This document shows positions 48,139-56,445 of a stretch of DNA of 64,000 nt, in pieces. The translations under genes and the position numbers were made by a program. Every line of letters starts with the position of its first letter. Position 1 is the first letter of the stretch. The notes below the pieces were generated by a model that worked only from the letters and a program-made list of their open reading frames with translations, did not search any database and had not been told where the DNA came from. Source of the stretch: Saxibacter everestensis (GTDB lineage Bacteria > Actinomycetota > Actinomycetes > Actinomycetales > Brevibacteriaceae); NCBI RefSeq assembly GCF_025787225.1, contig NZ_CP090958.1:2094550-2158549 (forward strand), written 5' to 3'.

Positions 48139-49746
48139 ATGAGCGCTTCAGACTCCAATAACGACGACGAGAATACTCCGGACCGCAACCCGGATGATTC
48201 TGGTGATTCGGTGAACCCGTTCGCCGATGCTCTCGGAGCCTTGTTCGGCAAGGATTTCGCCGAGAAGCTCGGCCAGGGCGGCAATTTCGACCCCTCGCAG
48301 CTCGCGGCCGGCCTTGGCGCCGACCCCGCGATGATGTCCCAGATGTTTGCCCAGGTTCAGGCGATGATGTCCAACACGGATCAGTCCCCGATCAACTGGA
48401 AGCTCGCGCAGGATTCTGCCCGGGCAAAAGCAGCCGGCAATGACCCGAGCGTCACCGCCGAGCAGCAACGCGAAATCGCGGAAGCCTACCGGCTGGCGCA
48501 GCTGTGGGTCGCCAACGCAACGGTTCTGGACGCCGCCGGAGCCAACGCCAAGGCGCTCTCCCGGGCCGAGTGGGTCGAGCAGACCCTGCCCACCTGGAAG
48601 CTCCTTGCCGAACCGGTTGCCGCCAGCGTCTCCAAGGCGATGGCGGAAAACCTTGCCCTGCAGGCCCCTGCCGAGATTCAGGCAATGATGGCCGGCGCCG
48701 GCCAAATGCTCCAGTCGGTCGGCGGCAGCATTTACGGAATCCAGCTCGGACAGGCCGTTGGCACGCTCGCCGGATCAGTCCTTACTTCAACGGAAATCGG
48801 ATTCCCGTTGATGGAGGGAAGCACCGCTGCATTGCTGCCGACGAATATCTCGGCATTCGCCGAGGACGCTTCGGTTCCTCTGGATGAAGCACGGCTCTAC
48901 CTCGCTGTCAGGGAAGATGCGCATCTCAGGCTGTTCTCCCACGCCAATTGGCTGAGGTCGCATGTTCAGACCCTCGTGCAGGAATACGCCCAGGGCGTGC
49001 GGATCGATTCCTCCCGACTGGAAGACCTCGCCGGACAGTTCGATATGTCCGATCCGAGCAGAATCACCGAGGCACTGTCCTCTGGTCTGTTCGAGATTCC
49101 GGATACCGAAGCGCAGAAGAACGCGCTGCAGCGGCTGGAGACCACCCTGGCATTGATCGAGGGCTGGGTCGACGCCGTGACCCATGAAGCGACAGCAGCC
49201 CTGCCGAGCCGCGAGGCACTTCGTGAGTCGATGCGTCGCCGCCGCGCGAGCGGCGGCCCGGCCGAGAATACATTCGCAACCCTGGTCGGACTCGAACTGC
49301 GTCCGCGCCGACTCCGCGACGCCGCAGCCTTGTGGGCGCTTATCGCAGAGGAGAAGGGCAACCAGGTCCGCGACGATATCTGGGCTCACCCGGACCTGCT
49401 GCCATCGACGGCCGACCTCGACGACCCGCTGGGGTTCTTCGAACGCAACGAGCAGGCCGAACAAGCAAGTGTCGACGTAGATGCTGCCCTCGCGCAGCTT
49501 TTCGCAGACGCCGAGAAGGCTGACAGCGCCGAAGAAGAGGATTCCCAGGCTCCGGCCACGGACTCCGGCGATGAGTCCGACGGTTCGACTGGTTCGACTG
49601 GTTCGACAGGTTCGACAGGTTCGACAGGTTCGACAGGTTCGACAGGTTCGGTCGGCGATACGGGTTCAGCTGAGGACACGACGGCCTCGGCCGACGACAA
49701 CGCCACAGACGACAATGATGGCGGCGAGGAACCCAAGAAGCCGTGA
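48139..49746 (+). CDS. Zinc-dependent metalloprotease-like protein (Zincin_2/DUF2342 family)
   Basis: A 535-residue cytoplasmic protein conserved in Actinobacteria (Rv3195-like). The core contains NISAFAEDASVPLDEARLYLAVRE and DAHLRLFSHANWLRSHV. At the expected HExxH position I read REDAH, so metal binding is uncertain. The C-terminal about 90 residues are acidic and contain a perfect Gly-Ser-Thr tripeptide repeat encoded by a 9-bp DNA repeat. AGAGGGAT precedes the ATG. The Nudix gene overlaps its stop by four bases. Confidence 0.88.
   Translation: MSASDSNNDDENTPDRNPDDSGDSVNPFADALGALFGKDFAEKLGQGGNFDPSQLAAGLGADPAMMSQMFAQVQAMMSNTDQSPINWKLAQDSARAKAAGNDPSVTAEQQREIAEAYRLAQLWVANATVLDAAGANAKALSRAEWVEQTLPTWKLLAEPVAASVSKAMAENLALQAPAEIQAMMAGAGQMLQSVGGSIYGIQLGQAVGTLAGSVLTSTEIGFPLMEGSTAALLPTNISAFAEDASVPLDEARLYLAVREDAHLRLFSHANWLRSHVQTLVQEYAQGVRIDSSRLEDLAGQFDMSDPSRITEALSSGLFEIPDTEAQKNALQRLETTLALIEGWVDAVTHEATAALPSREALRESMRRRRASGGPAENTFATLVGLELRPRRLRDAAALWALIAEEKGNQVRDDIWAHPDLLPSTADLDDPLGFFERNEQAEQASVDVDAALAQLFADAEKADSAEEEDSQAPATDSGDESDGSTGSTGSTGSTGSTGSTGSTGSVGDTGSAEDTTASADDNATDDNDGGEEPKKP
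49582..49644 (+). repeat. Seven-copy 9-bp microsatellite in a CDS
   Basis: The unit GGTTCGAC(T/A) repeats seven times from 49582 to 49644, plus a degenerate eighth copy. It encodes GST repeats in the acidic tail of the Zincin_2 protein; copy-number change would keep frame. Confidence 0.92.
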
Positions 49747-50309
49747 GTTTTGAACGGCTGGTGCCCGGCGCGGTCGACACGCTCACCCGCTGGGCACCGG
49801 ATGCCCCCCGGATGGCGGGGCTGCGTGACGACTATTTGCGCTGCATCGAGACACACGGCGCCTCCGCGCTGCAAAAGGGCGGACATTCAAGCCATCTCAC
49901 CGCAAGCTGTTTCGTACTCGACCCAGCTGCCACGTCGATCCTGCTGACCTATCACCGCAAGGGCCGTTTCTGGGTGCAGTTCGGTGGGCATCTGGAAGCG
50001 GGCGATTCCTCGCTGAGCGCGGCCGCCCTTCGCGAGACCATCGAGGAAAGTGGCGTGCGGTCGTTTCGGACCGAGCCAGGGGCAATTTTCGATCTCGATC
50101 GTCACGCCCTGACGTCGGCGTTTGGCAACTGCCGCGAGCACCTCGACGTCGCCTTCGTGGCCAGCTGCGAGCGCTCCGCTCCGATCCAGGTCAGTCTGGA
50201 GAGCGAAGACGTAGCCTGGTGGCCAGTCGACGACCTGCCGCAGGATGTCGTCCCCGATCTGCCGCCGCGGGTTCACCGAGCAGTGCAATGGGCCCGCCAG
50301 GCGGCCTAG
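49743..50309 (+). CDS. Nudix hydrolase
   Basis: A 188-residue Nudix protein. The Nudix region reads GGHLEAGDSSLSAAALRE followed by TIEESGV, near residues 80-104. The usual first Glu is Asp and spacing is one residue longer than canonical, so substrate range may differ. The N-terminal 40 residues are helical. The GTG start overlaps the preceding stop by four bases, so it is cotranscribed with the Zincin_2 gene, and it is convergent with the YgjP-like gene 18 bases away. Confidence 0.85.
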   Translation: MSFERLVPGAVDTLTRWAPDAPRMAGLRDDYLRCIETHGASALQKGGHSSHLTASCFVLDPAATSILLTYHRKGRFWVQFGGHLEAGDSSLSAAALRETIEESGVRSFRTEPGAIFDLDRHALTSAFGNCREHLDVAFVASCERSAPIQVSLESEDVAWWPVDDLPQDVVPDLPPRVHRAVQWARQAA

Positions 50310-50327
50310 TCACGAAACCGCACTCCC

Positions 50328-50852
50328 TCATCGGGACTGCTCGATCCGGAGGCAGTCGGAGTACCCGTTGAGGTAGGCCTGGGCTCGTTCGGTCCGTGGA
50401 TAGGCGGATACCAGCGCCCAGAAGGCCTTGCTGTGATTTGCCTCCAGCAGATGCGCCAATTCGTGAATGATCACGTAGTCAGTCACCCACTGCGGCATCG
50501 GCTGCAGCCGATGGGAAAGGCGGATCGCGCCTACGGATGGCGTGGTCGACCCCCAGCGGCTGTTCTGGTTGCGCACCCACTCGATAGTCAGCGGATTCGC
50601 CCGGTTCCCGAGGTACTGCTTCGAGAGTTCCTCCGCCCGGCGCTGCAGGTCCATGTCGGAGCTCTTGGTCTTCGACAGCTTCTTCTGCAGCCGGGCGACC
50701 ATCTTCTCAACCCAGAAGTCCTCTTGTTCCCGGCTGAAATGCGCGGGAATCGACACCACTGTCGTGGCTCCTTCCCGGAATGCAGAGACCGACGACTTCC
50801 GGCGACGCGACCTGCGCACCTCGATCGCGGATTGAATTTCGGCTGCTGTCAT
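50328..50852 (-). CDS. YgjP-like metallopeptidase domain protein
   Basis: A 174-residue WLM/YgjP-type zinc peptidase from ATG 50852. The signature YVIIHELAHLLEANHSKAFW has HExxH and a third ligand His nearby. RNQNSRWGSTT upstream is family-typical. Function is unknown. A longer start (up to 36 residues) exists but overlaps the divergent gene and lacks a ribosome site. The frame sits in the Rv3193c-Rv3202c-like block. Confidence 0.87.
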   Translation of the reverse strand: MTAAEIQSAIEVRRSRRRKSSVSAFREGATTVVSIPAHFSREQEDFWVEKMVARLQKKLSKTKSSDMDLQRRAEELSKQYLGNRANPLTIEWVRNQNSRWGSTTPSVGAIRLSHRLQPMPQWVTDYVIIHELAHLLEANHSKAFWALVSAYPRTERAQAYLNGYSDCLRIEQSR

Positions 50853-51007
50853 GGCGACCACGGTAGCCGATGGCACTGACATCGCAGGAGCAGCGTCTCG
50901 GCAAGCCATTCTATCGGCGTATCCGGCTTCGTTTTCCACAGATTTTCGCTGGGCGCCCAATAGAACCGCTTCGTGCTCCTAGACTCATCAGCAGTGAAGG
51001 AGACCCC

Positions 51008-51940
51008 ATGTTGCAACTGTTTCCGGCTCTGCGCCAGGCATGGCGCAGCTCTCACTGCCTCCAGCTTGGAATCCAGGACCCGGTCCTGATCGACGGGTTG
51101 GACGGCAAGGACGAGTTATTGCTCGTTGCTCTGCGGGCCGGCGTCAGCGAAGCTGAGTATCGTCGGCGGACGGCAGAGCTCGGTGTCGATCCCGCCCGGG
51201 CCGATAGTTTGCTTCGCCTGCTCGGCGAGGCGCAGGCCCTCGTGCCGGCACCAGAGAACACCGCGGAACGTGTCACGAATCCGTATGACAGCCGGCTGGC
51301 TCACTTCTCTGCCGTCTCGCTGAAGTACCGGGAGACGCCGAGTGTGATTTCGTCTCGGCGGTCCGGCAAGCGGGTGTTACTCGTCGGCCATCCCGGGTTC
51401 GCCGACCAGCTCAAGTTGGCGCTTGCGACCGGCGGGATCACGGCAGACCTGACCGATTGTCTTCCGGAGCGGGATCCGGATGTCGATCTCGTGGTGCTCA
51501 TCGCCTCGGATGTAGCCGATCCTGCGCTCGCTGACGAACTCATGCGCAACGATATCCCGCACCTTCTGGTGACAACAGGCGAAACAACGCTGACGGTTGG
51601 GCCGCTGGTCGTGCCCGGCACTACGGCCTGTCTGCGGTGTTCCGAATTGCAGCATTGCGACGAGGACGCCCAATGGCCGATCGTCTTTGCCCAGCTATGC
51701 GCAGGTTCCCGGCCGCCACCGGACCCGGATCCCCTGCTGGTGACGGCTGGGGCAGGGCTGGCGGCCCTGCAGTGCGCAACCTTCCTCGATGCCCGTCGCA
51801 CGGCCTCGGCGCTCTCCGCCAGGCTTGAACTCGCACTGCCCGACGGCGATGTCAGCCGACTGGATATCACCCCACACCCGCGGTGCGGGTGCCAGACGAT
51901 GCCGACATCCAGCGCAGCGTCTGCCTGGGATGCCAGTTGA
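51008..51940 (+). CDS. ThiF/cyclodehydratase-like protein (actinobacterial, Rv3196-like)
   Basis: A 310-residue protein from ATG 51008, with AAGGAG six bases upstream. It resembles TOMM cyclodehydratase partners and ThiF-like folds: PLVVPGTTACLRCSEL contains a CxxC, HCDEDAQWP follows, and the C-terminal PHPRCGCQ gives a second Cys pair, suggesting a zinc site. No ATP-loop of an active E1 is clear. No peptide precursor gene is visible nearby, so a bacteriocin role is not supported. The order matches Rv3195-Rv3196. Confidence 0.8.
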   Translation: MLQLFPALRQAWRSSHCLQLGIQDPVLIDGLDGKDELLLVALRAGVSEAEYRRRTAELGVDPARADSLLRLLGEAQALVPAPENTAERVTNPYDSRLAHFSAVSLKYRETPSVISSRRSGKRVLLVGHPGFADQLKLALATGGITADLTDCLPERDPDVDLVVLIASDVADPALADELMRNDIPHLLVTTGETTLTVGPLVVPGTTACLRCSELQHCDEDAQWPIVFAQLCAGSRPPPDPDPLLVTAGAGLAALQCATFLDARRTASALSARLELALPDGDVSRLDITPHPRCGCQTMPTSSAASAWDAS

Positions 51941-52108
51941 CCGTCGTCTTGGGACCGTGGTTGAGCTCCGAGGTCGCAGCGAGCATCCCCGCCCGATGCA
52001 CCAGCTGCGACGGCCACAGTCCGGACCATTGACGGACGGTCCATCGGCAGCTGGCCTCCCGGCTGCGTCAGAACAGCCGCAACCGGGGCGGCCGGCCGCA
52101 GGCATCGG
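51941..52108. other. Spacer with no recognised element
   Basis: Between the cyclodehydratase-like gene and the 64-residue ORF. In mycobacteria an ABC1-type kinase gene (Rv3197) lies here; no trace of it was seen. Confidence 0.4.
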
Positions 52109-52303
52109 TCAGCGGATTCCCTTAACAACGCCGGCCAGGTAGACCTCCCGGTTGCGACGTTCCAGCCGCAGCCGGTCCTCGGTTGGGTTGTCTGGCTCGA
52201 TCGCACTGACCATTAGTGCCAGTTGCTTTAATTTCCCGAGCCGGCGTGACCAAGAACCTAAACGCTGTCTGAGTCGTGGCCGGCGTGCTGCCTTCTTTAA
52301 CAT
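52109..52303 (-). CDS. Small conserved-looking protein of unknown function
   Basis: An ORF of 64 residues with AAGGA six bases before the ATG at 52303. The product is basic and Arg/Lys-rich at the N terminus (MLKKAARRPRLRQRLGSW), then has a hydrophobic stretch KLKQLALMVSAIEP and an acidic/basic tail ending NREVYLAGVVKGIR. It looks soluble and helical. The GC-rich hairpin CCCG-TTTT-CGGG lies just upstream. It is on the same strand as whiB7, 173 bases beyond it. No homologue is recognised. Confidence 0.6.
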   Translation of the reverse strand: MLKKAARRPRLRQRLGSWSRRLGKLKQLALMVSAIEPDNPTEDRLRLERRNREVYLAGVVKGIR

Positions 52304-52476
52304 AACCATTCCTTCGTGCCCGAAAACGGGCGCTAAAACATTGCTCGACGGCGCAGGCCAAGCCCACGCCAACATTGGTGGAACATCGCAATTAGCGACG
52401 TGATTTCGAAGCGCTCGGATGCCGCCGCGGCTTGGAACAGGTGCGATTATCCAAGCAATACAACGACCGGGTGTGC

Positions 52477-52782
52477 CTAAGCCGCCGAGGCAACCTTCCG
52501 GGGCCGGCCGCGACCGCGCTTCCTGGCCACAATGACGCCTTCGACGAACAGCTCGCCGCCCCAGACGCCAGAGTGCTCACCGCGCTCCTTGGCACCTTCC
52601 AGGCACGCGGCACGCAGTGGGCATTCGGCGCACAGCAGTTTTGCCATTTCTATGTCCCGCGGTGACTCGGCGAACCAGAGCTCTGGGCTGTTTCGTTGAC
52701 AGGGAGATGCCGGTACCTGCGGATTTTGCCCGGCAGATAGCGCTTCTGACTGCAGCCCGGATAGCAAATCGGGCAACAACAT
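52477..52782 (-). CDS. whiB7: WhiB family redox transcription factor WhiB7
   Basis: A 101-residue [4Fe-4S] regulator from ATG 52782 (AAGGAAT at five-base spacing). Four cysteines: SPCQRN, LLCAECP, AACLEG. The GVWGG turn and a C-terminal AT-hook RGRGRPRK separate it from WhiB1/2 and identify WhiB7, which activates antibiotic resistance genes with SigA. It is next to uvrD2 as in mycobacteria. Its leader contains a uORF and terminator, so induction by ribosome inhibitors is expected. Confidence 0.95.
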   Translation of the reverse strand: MLLPDLLSGLQSEALSAGQNPQVPASPCQRNSPELWFAESPRDIEMAKLLCAECPLRAACLEGAKERGEHSGVWGGELFVEGVIVARKRGRGRPRKVASAA

Positions 52783-52870
52783 GGTGATTCCTTCGCTTGT
52801 GAGAGGTGAGTGTCCGTGGCTGAGTTTGGGAGACAGTCGAACCTCTGCGGCGGCACTCGCACTGGTGCCG

Positions 52871-52910
52871 AAACTACAAAGGCCGCGTATCCCGATGGGG
52901 ATCGCGGCCT
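52871..52910 (-). terminator. Attenuator hairpin in the whiB7 leader
   Basis: AGGCCGCG (52910-52903) pairs with CGCGGCCT (52887-52880), with inner ATCCC/GGGAT, then TTGTAGTTT. It lies between the uORF and whiB7 ATG and would stop transcription unless an alternative fold forms. Confidence 0.78.
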
Positions 52911-52931
52911 GTGCCAAGCGAATGGCGAGAA

Positions 52932-53036
52932 CTAACTCAGGCGGTCGCGGATCCCGGAATGCTGACGGATGCGGGGCAGGATGAACTGCACCCGGTCCAT
53001 GCCGAGCGTGCCGTATGTCGCTATTGCTGTGTTCAT
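52932..53036 (-). CDS. whiB7 leader uORF (34 codons)
   Basis: Preceded by an excellent AAAGGAGG site at short spacing. The product is 34 residues (starts MNTAIATYGTLGMDRVQF, ends GIRDRLS). Its stop is 150 bases before whiB7 and 22 bases before the attenuator. Known whiB7/wblC leaders work by ribosome stalling on a uORF; this arrangement fits, but the codons that would stall are not evident. Confidence 0.78.
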   Translation of the reverse strand: MNTAIATYGTLGMDRVQFILPRIRQHSGIRDRLS

Positions 53037-53190
53037 ATTTCCCACCTCCTTTTCCATGGTGCCTTGCGCGGTAACACAAGGCACATTCGAACCTGACAAC
53101 TACACTCTAGACAGTCGACATCATCGCGCGCCAGTTATTTAATTAGTTTCTTCCTTAACTACCACTTTGAGGCACTCGCCAGCTTTCCGA
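53037..53190 (-). promoter_or_regulatory. whiB7 promoter region with AT-rich box
   Basis: On the minus strand an AT-rich stretch (AAACTAATTAAATAACTGG, about 53132-53150) precedes a TAGAGT -10 element near 53105-53110, about 22-25 bases away. WhiB7-dependent promoters in mycobacteria carry an AT-rich box just upstream of -35, so autoregulation is plausible. Confidence 0.55.
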
Positions 53191-55311
53191 TCAGGTGTTT
53201 TTCGCGTCGCCGGAATGTGCCGAGACCGCCGATAGAACCTGCTCTCCATAGCGTTCAAGCTTGGCCGGCCCCACCCCGGGCACCTCTGCGAGGGCGGCCA
53301 GGTCGCTGGGACAAAGCTCCGCTATCGCCATCAGGGTGACATCGGTGAACACAACGAACGCCGGCACGTTACCCTCCTGGGCGTGCCGCAGCCGCCAGGC
53401 CTTCAGTGCTTCGAAGAGCTCCTCGTTGTATGCCGGCGGGCATTCTGCGCACCGGGCCAGTTTTCGCTCGGTCACACTGTGCAGCAGCTTGCCGCAACCG
53501 GCACAGTGCGTCGGCAGGGGCTTCTTCGACCTCGGCTTTCGAGCAGTACCCTCCGTCGGGTTTTTGGCTGCCGGCCGCGGCCGTGAACGGGCGCCTGCCG
53601 TGTCCGTCGGCCGCAACTGGGCGATAAACCGCGAAACGCGGCGGTTCGCCCGGCCTCCAGGTGACCTGGACAGCGACCAGCTGAGCGTCAGGCGGGTCTC
53701 CGCCCGGGTAATGCCGACGTACAGCAGACGCCGCTCCTCGTCCACGGCTTCTGTCGTATCCGCGAATGAGATCGGCATCAGACCCTCGTTCAGGCCGACC
53801 AGGTATACCGACGCCCACTCAAGGCCCTTGGCCGCATGCAGCGAGGCTAGTGTGACCCCCTGCACCGTTGGTGCATGCTGGTTGTTCGCCCGATCCTCGA
53901 GCTCGGTGATCACGTCCCGCAGAGTCGGCGGCACGTCGGACTCACGAGCCGCAATCTCATCGGCAAGCGCCACGATGGCCTGCAACGATTCCCATCGCTC
54001 ACGAACAGCACCTGCAGTCTCAGGCGGGTGCTCGCTCCAGCCGAGCGACCCGAGAACGTCGCGGACATTCTGGCCGATCGGTTCGCCAGGTGCGACCGAA
54101 CGCGCGGCGCCGCGAATCAGCAGCATCGCCTCGCGCACTTCCTTACGGGAGAAGAACCGCTCACCGCCGCGGACCAGGTAACCCACGCCGGCGGCGGCAA
54201 GGGACTGCTCAAGAGCAGCGCTCTGGGCGTTCGTCCGGTACAGGATGGCGATCGAACTTGCAGGCGTACCGCTGTCGACTTCCTGGCGCACCAGCCGGGC
54301 GATGCCGGTCGCCTCGGCCTCATCGTCAGGAAATTCCTTGAAGACCGGCTGAGGGCCGGACTCCCGCGCCGCGATGAGTTCAAGGCGGCCGAGTCCGGAC
54401 GCCGTTGCGAGGAGCCGGTTGGCCAGGGAGACGACCTGGGGAGTTGACCGATAGTCGCGCACCAGCTTGACCAGGGTCGCGTTGTCGAACCTGCGGGTGA
54501 AGCCGAGCAGGTGCTCCGGGCTGGCACCGGTGAATGAGTAAATGGTCTGGCTGGCGTCGCCGACAACACACAGATCGTCACGGTCGCCCAGCCACAGGTC
54601 AAGCAGGCGCTGCTGGAGCAGGGAAACGTCCTGGTACTCGTCGACGACGAAGTGCCGGTACTGCGAGCGCACCGTTCTGGCGATGTCCTCGTGGTCAGTG
54701 AGGATACCGGCCATCAGCAGCAGGACATCCTCGAAGTCAAGCACTCCCCTGTCGATCTTGACCTCTTCGTAGACCCGAAGCAGTGAGGTCATCGTTGCAA
54801 CATCGAGCCCCGCCGGCATTGGACGGTGCTTCTTCGCAACCGCTGCGGCATAGGTCGCGTCGGTCAGCATGGAGACCTTGGCCCATTCAAGTTCCGCAGC
54901 AAGATCGCGGATCGTCGCCCTGTCGGTATTGATCCGCAGCCGGTGCCCGGCTTCCGCTAGCAGCGGAGCCTTGTGCTCGGCCAGTCGCGGGATCGACCCG
55001 CCAATCGCCTGAGGCCAAAAGTACTGCAGCTGGCGCAAAGCGGCGGAATGGAAGGTGCGCGCCTGCACAGTCGGGGCTCCCAGCTCCCTGAGCCGGGACC
55101 GCATCTCACCGGCCGCGCGAGCGGTGAAGGTGACGGCAAGGACTTCGGTTGGCTTATAGATCCCGGAGGCTACCCCGTAGGCGATCCGGTGCGTCATCGC
55201 CCGAGTTTTGCCGGTGCCAGCGCCCGCCAGAACACAAACCGGACCGTTGAGCGCGGTGGCGACCTCCCGCTGTTCGGGATCGAGCGCTTCGAGAAGTCGA
55301 TCAGGGGTCAC
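53191..55311 (-). CDS. uvrD2: ATP-dependent DNA helicase UvrD2
   Basis: SF1 helicase of 706 residues. Walker A LAGAGTGKTRAMTH (about 28-41); motif Ia TFTARAAGEMRSRL; motif II/III DEYQDVS; motif VI GITRAETRLTLSW. Beyond 560 comes a basic linker, a tetracysteine zinc domain (CAGCGK ... CAEC) and an HRDC domain, as in mycobacterial UvrD2. Role: DNA repair and replication. Start ATG at 55311 overlaps the nudC stop by four bases. Confidence 0.94.
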   Translation of the reverse strand: MTPDRLLEALDPEQREVATALNGPVCVLAGAGTGKTRAMTHRIAYGVASGIYKPTEVLAVTFTARAAGEMRSRLRELGAPTVQARTFHSAALRQLQYFWPQAIGGSIPRLAEHKAPLLAEAGHRLRINTDRATIRDLAAELEWAKVSMLTDATYAAAVAKKHRPMPAGLDVATMTSLLRVYEEVKIDRGVLDFEDVLLLMAGILTDHEDIARTVRSQYRHFVVDEYQDVSLLQQRLLDLWLGDRDDLCVVGDASQTIYSFTGASPEHLLGFTRRFDNATLVKLVRDYRSTPQVVSLANRLLATASGLGRLELIAARESGPQPVFKEFPDDEAEATGIARLVRQEVDSGTPASSIAILYRTNAQSAALEQSLAAAGVGYLVRGGERFFSRKEVREAMLLIRGAARSVAPGEPIGQNVRDVLGSLGWSEHPPETAGAVRERWESLQAIVALADEIAARESDVPPTLRDVITELEDRANNQHAPTVQGVTLASLHAAKGLEWASVYLVGLNEGLMPISFADTTEAVDEERRLLYVGITRAETRLTLSWSLSRSPGGRANRRVSRFIAQLRPTDTAGARSRPRPAAKNPTEGTARKPRSKKPLPTHCAGCGKLLHSVTERKLARCAECPPAYNEELFEALKAWRLRHAQEGNVPAFVVFTDVTLMAIAELCPSDLAALAEVPGVGPAKLERYGEQVLSAVSAHSGDAKNT

Positions 55312-56303
55312 GGAAGCGGCCGGCCCAGCCAGGTCTCGATCAACTGATGGGCAATTGACGCCGCGCCCGGCAACTCAATTTCTCCCGAGGCCGCGGCGGC
55401 GAATAGCTCGCCCCGGGTGAACCAGCGCGCATCGAGAATCTCCACACCGTCGATTGCGATCTCGGTTGATTCGGCAGAGGCGAAGAAGCCCAGCATCAGC
55501 GAGGACGGAAACGGCCAGGGCTGCGATCCGAGGTAGCGCGGGTCGGTTACCACAACGCCGGTTTCTTCGAAGACCTCACGGATAACCGCCGATTCCAACG
55601 ATTCCCCAGGTTCCACGAATCCGGCCAGGGTGGAATAGCGGTTCGACGGGAACAGTGCGTTGTGCGCCAGCAGGATCCGTTCCTCGCCGTCATCACCGAC
55701 CGGGTGGATGACGGCCATGATCACGGCTGGATCGGTACGCGGAAAATGTTCGCTGTTGTCGGCTGGATCCCGCCGGACCCATCCGCCCTGCTCGGGGATT
55801 GTCGGCGTACCGGTGCGGGGGCTGAACTGGTGGGTGCGATGCCAGTTACTGACCGCGACGAGTTCGGTCAGCGCGCCGATGTCGCGATCGGAAAGCTCCG
55901 TGGCGAGGTCGCGCAGCGCGCGCCATGATTCAGCTACCGGCTCCAGCCGGGCGGCATCGTCGTCCGAGAGGGCGACGCCGACAATTGCTGTTGGCTTATC
56001 GAAGTCGGCGTCGTCCGGCAGCGTCACGCCGAGAAAGATCCGTAGCAGCCCGGTACCGACGTCCGCAGGCGAAAAGTAGCGCAGTCGGTCGCCGTACACC
56101 AACGTCTGGCCATTGTGAACGACGATAACTCTGGTGGCCTCGTCACGCCACAGTTCATCGAACAGTTCCGGGTTGTTCCGGTAGAGGTAAGCGCGGTCAA
56201 GAGCCGAACGAGACAAGCTGCGGTGCCTGAATCCGCCCCGTTCACCAGAGGCATTCGGCAGTGAGGGAGTGTGGTCGGATGTCATTGCCGGAATGCTGCT
56301 CAT
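55308..56303 (-). CDS. nudC: NAD(+) diphosphatase (NudC)
   Basis: A 331-residue NADH/NAD pyrophosphatase that also decaps NAD-RNA in relatives. The Nudix box GFVEPGESLESAVIREVFEE and the NudC-specific SQPWPFPSSLM are present. The zinc-ribbon cysteines of E. coli NudC are missing (SPRTGTPTIPEQGGWVRRDP), as in the mycobacterial protein. The start at 56303 or 56285 is uncertain; neither has a strong ribosome site. Divergent from the APH-like gene, overlapping uvrD2. Confidence 0.9.
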   Translation of the reverse strand: MSSIPAMTSDHTPSLPNASGERGGFRHRSLSRSALDRAYLYRNNPELFDELWRDEATRVIVVHNGQTLVYGDRLRYFSPADVGTGLLRIFLGVTLPDDADFDKPTAIVGVALSDDDAARLEPVAESWRALRDLATELSDRDIGALTELVAVSNWHRTHQFSPRTGTPTIPEQGGWVRRDPADNSEHFPRTDPAVIMAVIHPVGDDGEERILLAHNALFPSNRYSTLAGFVEPGESLESAVIREVFEETGVVVTDPRYLGSQPWPFPSSLMLGFFASAESTEIAIDGVEILDARWFTRGELFAAAASGEIELPGAASIAHQLIETWLGRPLP

Positions 56304-56445
56304 AACTCAACGGTACAAAACGCCGACGCGAATCGGCAGTTGGCCCACCCTCGGCCCACTGGCTGGTCTCGCGTCCGATGGGCTCTCACACTGTTTTCCG
56401 ACTCACTGGAGGCAGGAGTGGGCAAAGCCAGCTGAATTGCATACG

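Noticed and set aside
51008-51940. Azole-peptide (TOMM) cluster
   Set aside because: Only one cyclodehydratase-like protein; no precursor peptide, dehydrogenase or transporter nearby, and the gene is a conserved actinobacterial locus.
52477-53079. WhiB7 with a 99-residue N-terminal extension
   Set aside because: The upstream frame overlaps the uORF and attenuator, whereas ATG 52782 has a good ribosome site and gives the normal family length.
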